64,000 nt of DNA from Gammaproteobacteria bacterium (GTDB lineage Bacteria > Pseudomonadota > Gammaproteobacteria > Steroidobacterales > Steroidobacteraceae), in NCBI GenBank assembly GCA_005878835.1, contig VBMV01000050.1, positions 1-64,000 of the forward strand. Direction: 5' to 3'. Shown here piece by piece: positions 63,227 through 64,000 of this stretch. The position numbers and the translations under genes are program-made. The first letter of the stretch is position 1. The number at the start of each line of letters is the position of its first letter. The notes under the pieces were generated by a model, which was not told the DNA's origin, searched no databases, and saw nothing but the letters and a program-made list of their open reading frames with translations.

Positions 63227-64000
63227 GAGGAGCCCCCGCGCGCTTCGTACGCCTGCACGATGCGCTGCACCAGCGGATGGCGCACCACGTCCTGGGCGTC
63301 GAAGAACGTGAATGCGACGCCCGGCACCGCGCGCAGCACCTCGACCACGTGAGAGAGGCCCGACTGCCGGCCGGCGGGCAGATCGGTCTGGGTGATGTCG
63401 CCGGTCACGACCGCCTTGGAGCCGAAGCCGATGCGCGTCAGGAACATCTTCATCTGCTCGATGGTGGTGTTCTGGGCCTCGTCGAGGATGATGAAGGAAT
63501 CGTTGAGCGAGCGGCCGCGCATGAAGGCGAGCGGCGCCACCTCGATGACGTTGCGCTCCATGAAGCGCGCCACGCGATCGAAGCCCATCATTTCGTACAG
63601 CGCGTCGTACATCGGGCGCAGGTACGGATCGACCTTCTGCGTCATGTCCCCGGGGAGAAACCCGAGGCGTTCGCCGGCCTCCACCGCCGGCCGCACCAGG
63701 ATCAGCCTGCGCACCCGATCCGCCTGCAGCGCCTCCACCGCGCACGCGACCGCGAGATAGGTCTTGCCGGTGCCGGCGGGGCCTACGCCGAAGGTCAGAT
63801 CGCGCGTGCGGATGTGGTCGAGGTAATCGCGCTGGTGGGCGCCGCGCGCGCGTATGCCGCCGCGCGGCACGCTCACGCCGTGCTCGCCCGGTTGCGCATC
63901 CGGCGGCGGCAGGCCGGACTCGCGCTCGCGCAGGGCGAGATGCACGCGCTCGGGGGTGACCTCATCACTCTTGGTGAGGGCGAAGAGCTCGCGCAGCAGT
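63223..64000 (-). CDS. ybeZ: PhoH-family ATPase (YbeZ), N-terminus outside window
   Basis: The frame stays open to the window edge ([14 protein letters not shown] upstream of the listed GTG), so the 5' end is beyond base 64000. About 259 residues are present. Walker A is [13 protein letters not shown], Walker B is [12 protein letters not shown], and the characteristic TLPxGxxSGL-like [17 protein letters not shown] is present. PhoH/YbeZ is the usual partner of YbeY in rRNA maturation. It is followed by ybeY with overlapping stop and start. Confidence 0.95.
   Translation of the reverse strand, partial: LLRELFALTKSDEVTPERVHLALRERESGLPPPDAQPGEHGVSVPRGGIRARGAHQRDYLDHIRTRDLTFGVGPAGTGKTYLAVACAVEALQADRVRRLILVRPAVEAGERLGFLPGDMTQKVDPYLRPMYDALYEMMGFDRVARFMERNVIEVAPLAFMRGRSLNDSFIILDEAQNTTIEQMKMFLTRIGFGSKAVVTGDITQTDLPAGRQSGLSHVVEVLRAVPGVAFTFFDAQDVVRHPLVQRIVQAYEARGGSS

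Overview
The window is a GC-rich, densely packed chromosomal segment that looks like core genome of a gammaproteobacterium. The evidence is gene order: ubiI-ubiH-pepP-ygfB facing zapA-6S RNA-fau, phoH-ybeY-corC-lnt, leuS-lptE-holA-nadD-rsfS-rlmH, maf-rng-yhdP-nitrilase-tldD, and pmbA facing yjgA all match arrangements known from Gammaproteobacteria. The split glycine decarboxylase (GcvPA/GcvPB), Coq7 in place of UbiF, and a CRP/Vfr-type regulator suggest a lineage outside the enterics, perhaps near Steroidobacterales, Nevskiales or Xanthomonadales. That placement is inference. I see no prophage, insertion sequence, integron, CRISPR array or rRNA.

Layout. 1-12 kb: the 3' end of an Lhr-type helicase, a periplasmic peroxiredoxin, an AttH/FtsX/ATPase export-type cluster, a DUF2007 protein, an FKBP isomerase, a HIT protein, a DUF486 membrane protein, a HAD hydrolase, a fold-III amino acid decarboxylase and Sua5. 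12-15 kb: a 990-residue double-protease protein with the architecture of eukaryotic Nma111/Deg7. 15-20 kb: dgkA, then the glycine cleavage operon gcvT-gcvH-gcvPA-gcvPB behind a tandem glycine riboswitch with a clear terminator. 20-24 kb: ispG-phhB, a LysR/EamA divergent pair and an ArsR regulator. 24-30 kb: the ubiquinone hydroxylase/pepP/ygfB operon facing the zapA/6S/fau/EVE unit. 30-35 kb: a 16-codon lysine-rich ORF with its own promoter, rpiA, tRNA-Gln(CTG), rplM-rpsI, coq7, crp, rpe, purC. 35-43 kb: djlA, a signal-less cobalamin-binding-type protein, yihY, pmbA, yjgA, purE, purK and an AAA ATPase fused to an FHA domain. 43-64 kb: a long leftward run of small ORFs, tldD, nitrilase, yhdP, rng, maf, rlmH, rsfS, nadD, holA, a small zincin-like protein, lptE, leuS, a lipoprotein-type HtrA protease, lnt, corC, ybeY and phoH (cut by the window edge).

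How the genes work together. UbiH, the UbiI-position enzyme and Coq7 could supply the three ring hydroxylations of ubiquinone. TldD and PmbA are the two halves of one metalloprotease. LptE and the HtrA lipoprotein are candidate substrates of Lnt, encoded in the same run. RsfS, RlmH, YbeY, YjgA, RNase G, S9 and L13 concern ribosome and RNA maturation. No wholly new multi-gene system is obvious. The best leads are the Nma111-like protease, the tiny lysine-rich transcript unit, the AAA-FHA fusion, the small zincin inserted between lptE and holA, and two divergent promoter regions whose -10 boxes overlap on opposite strands.
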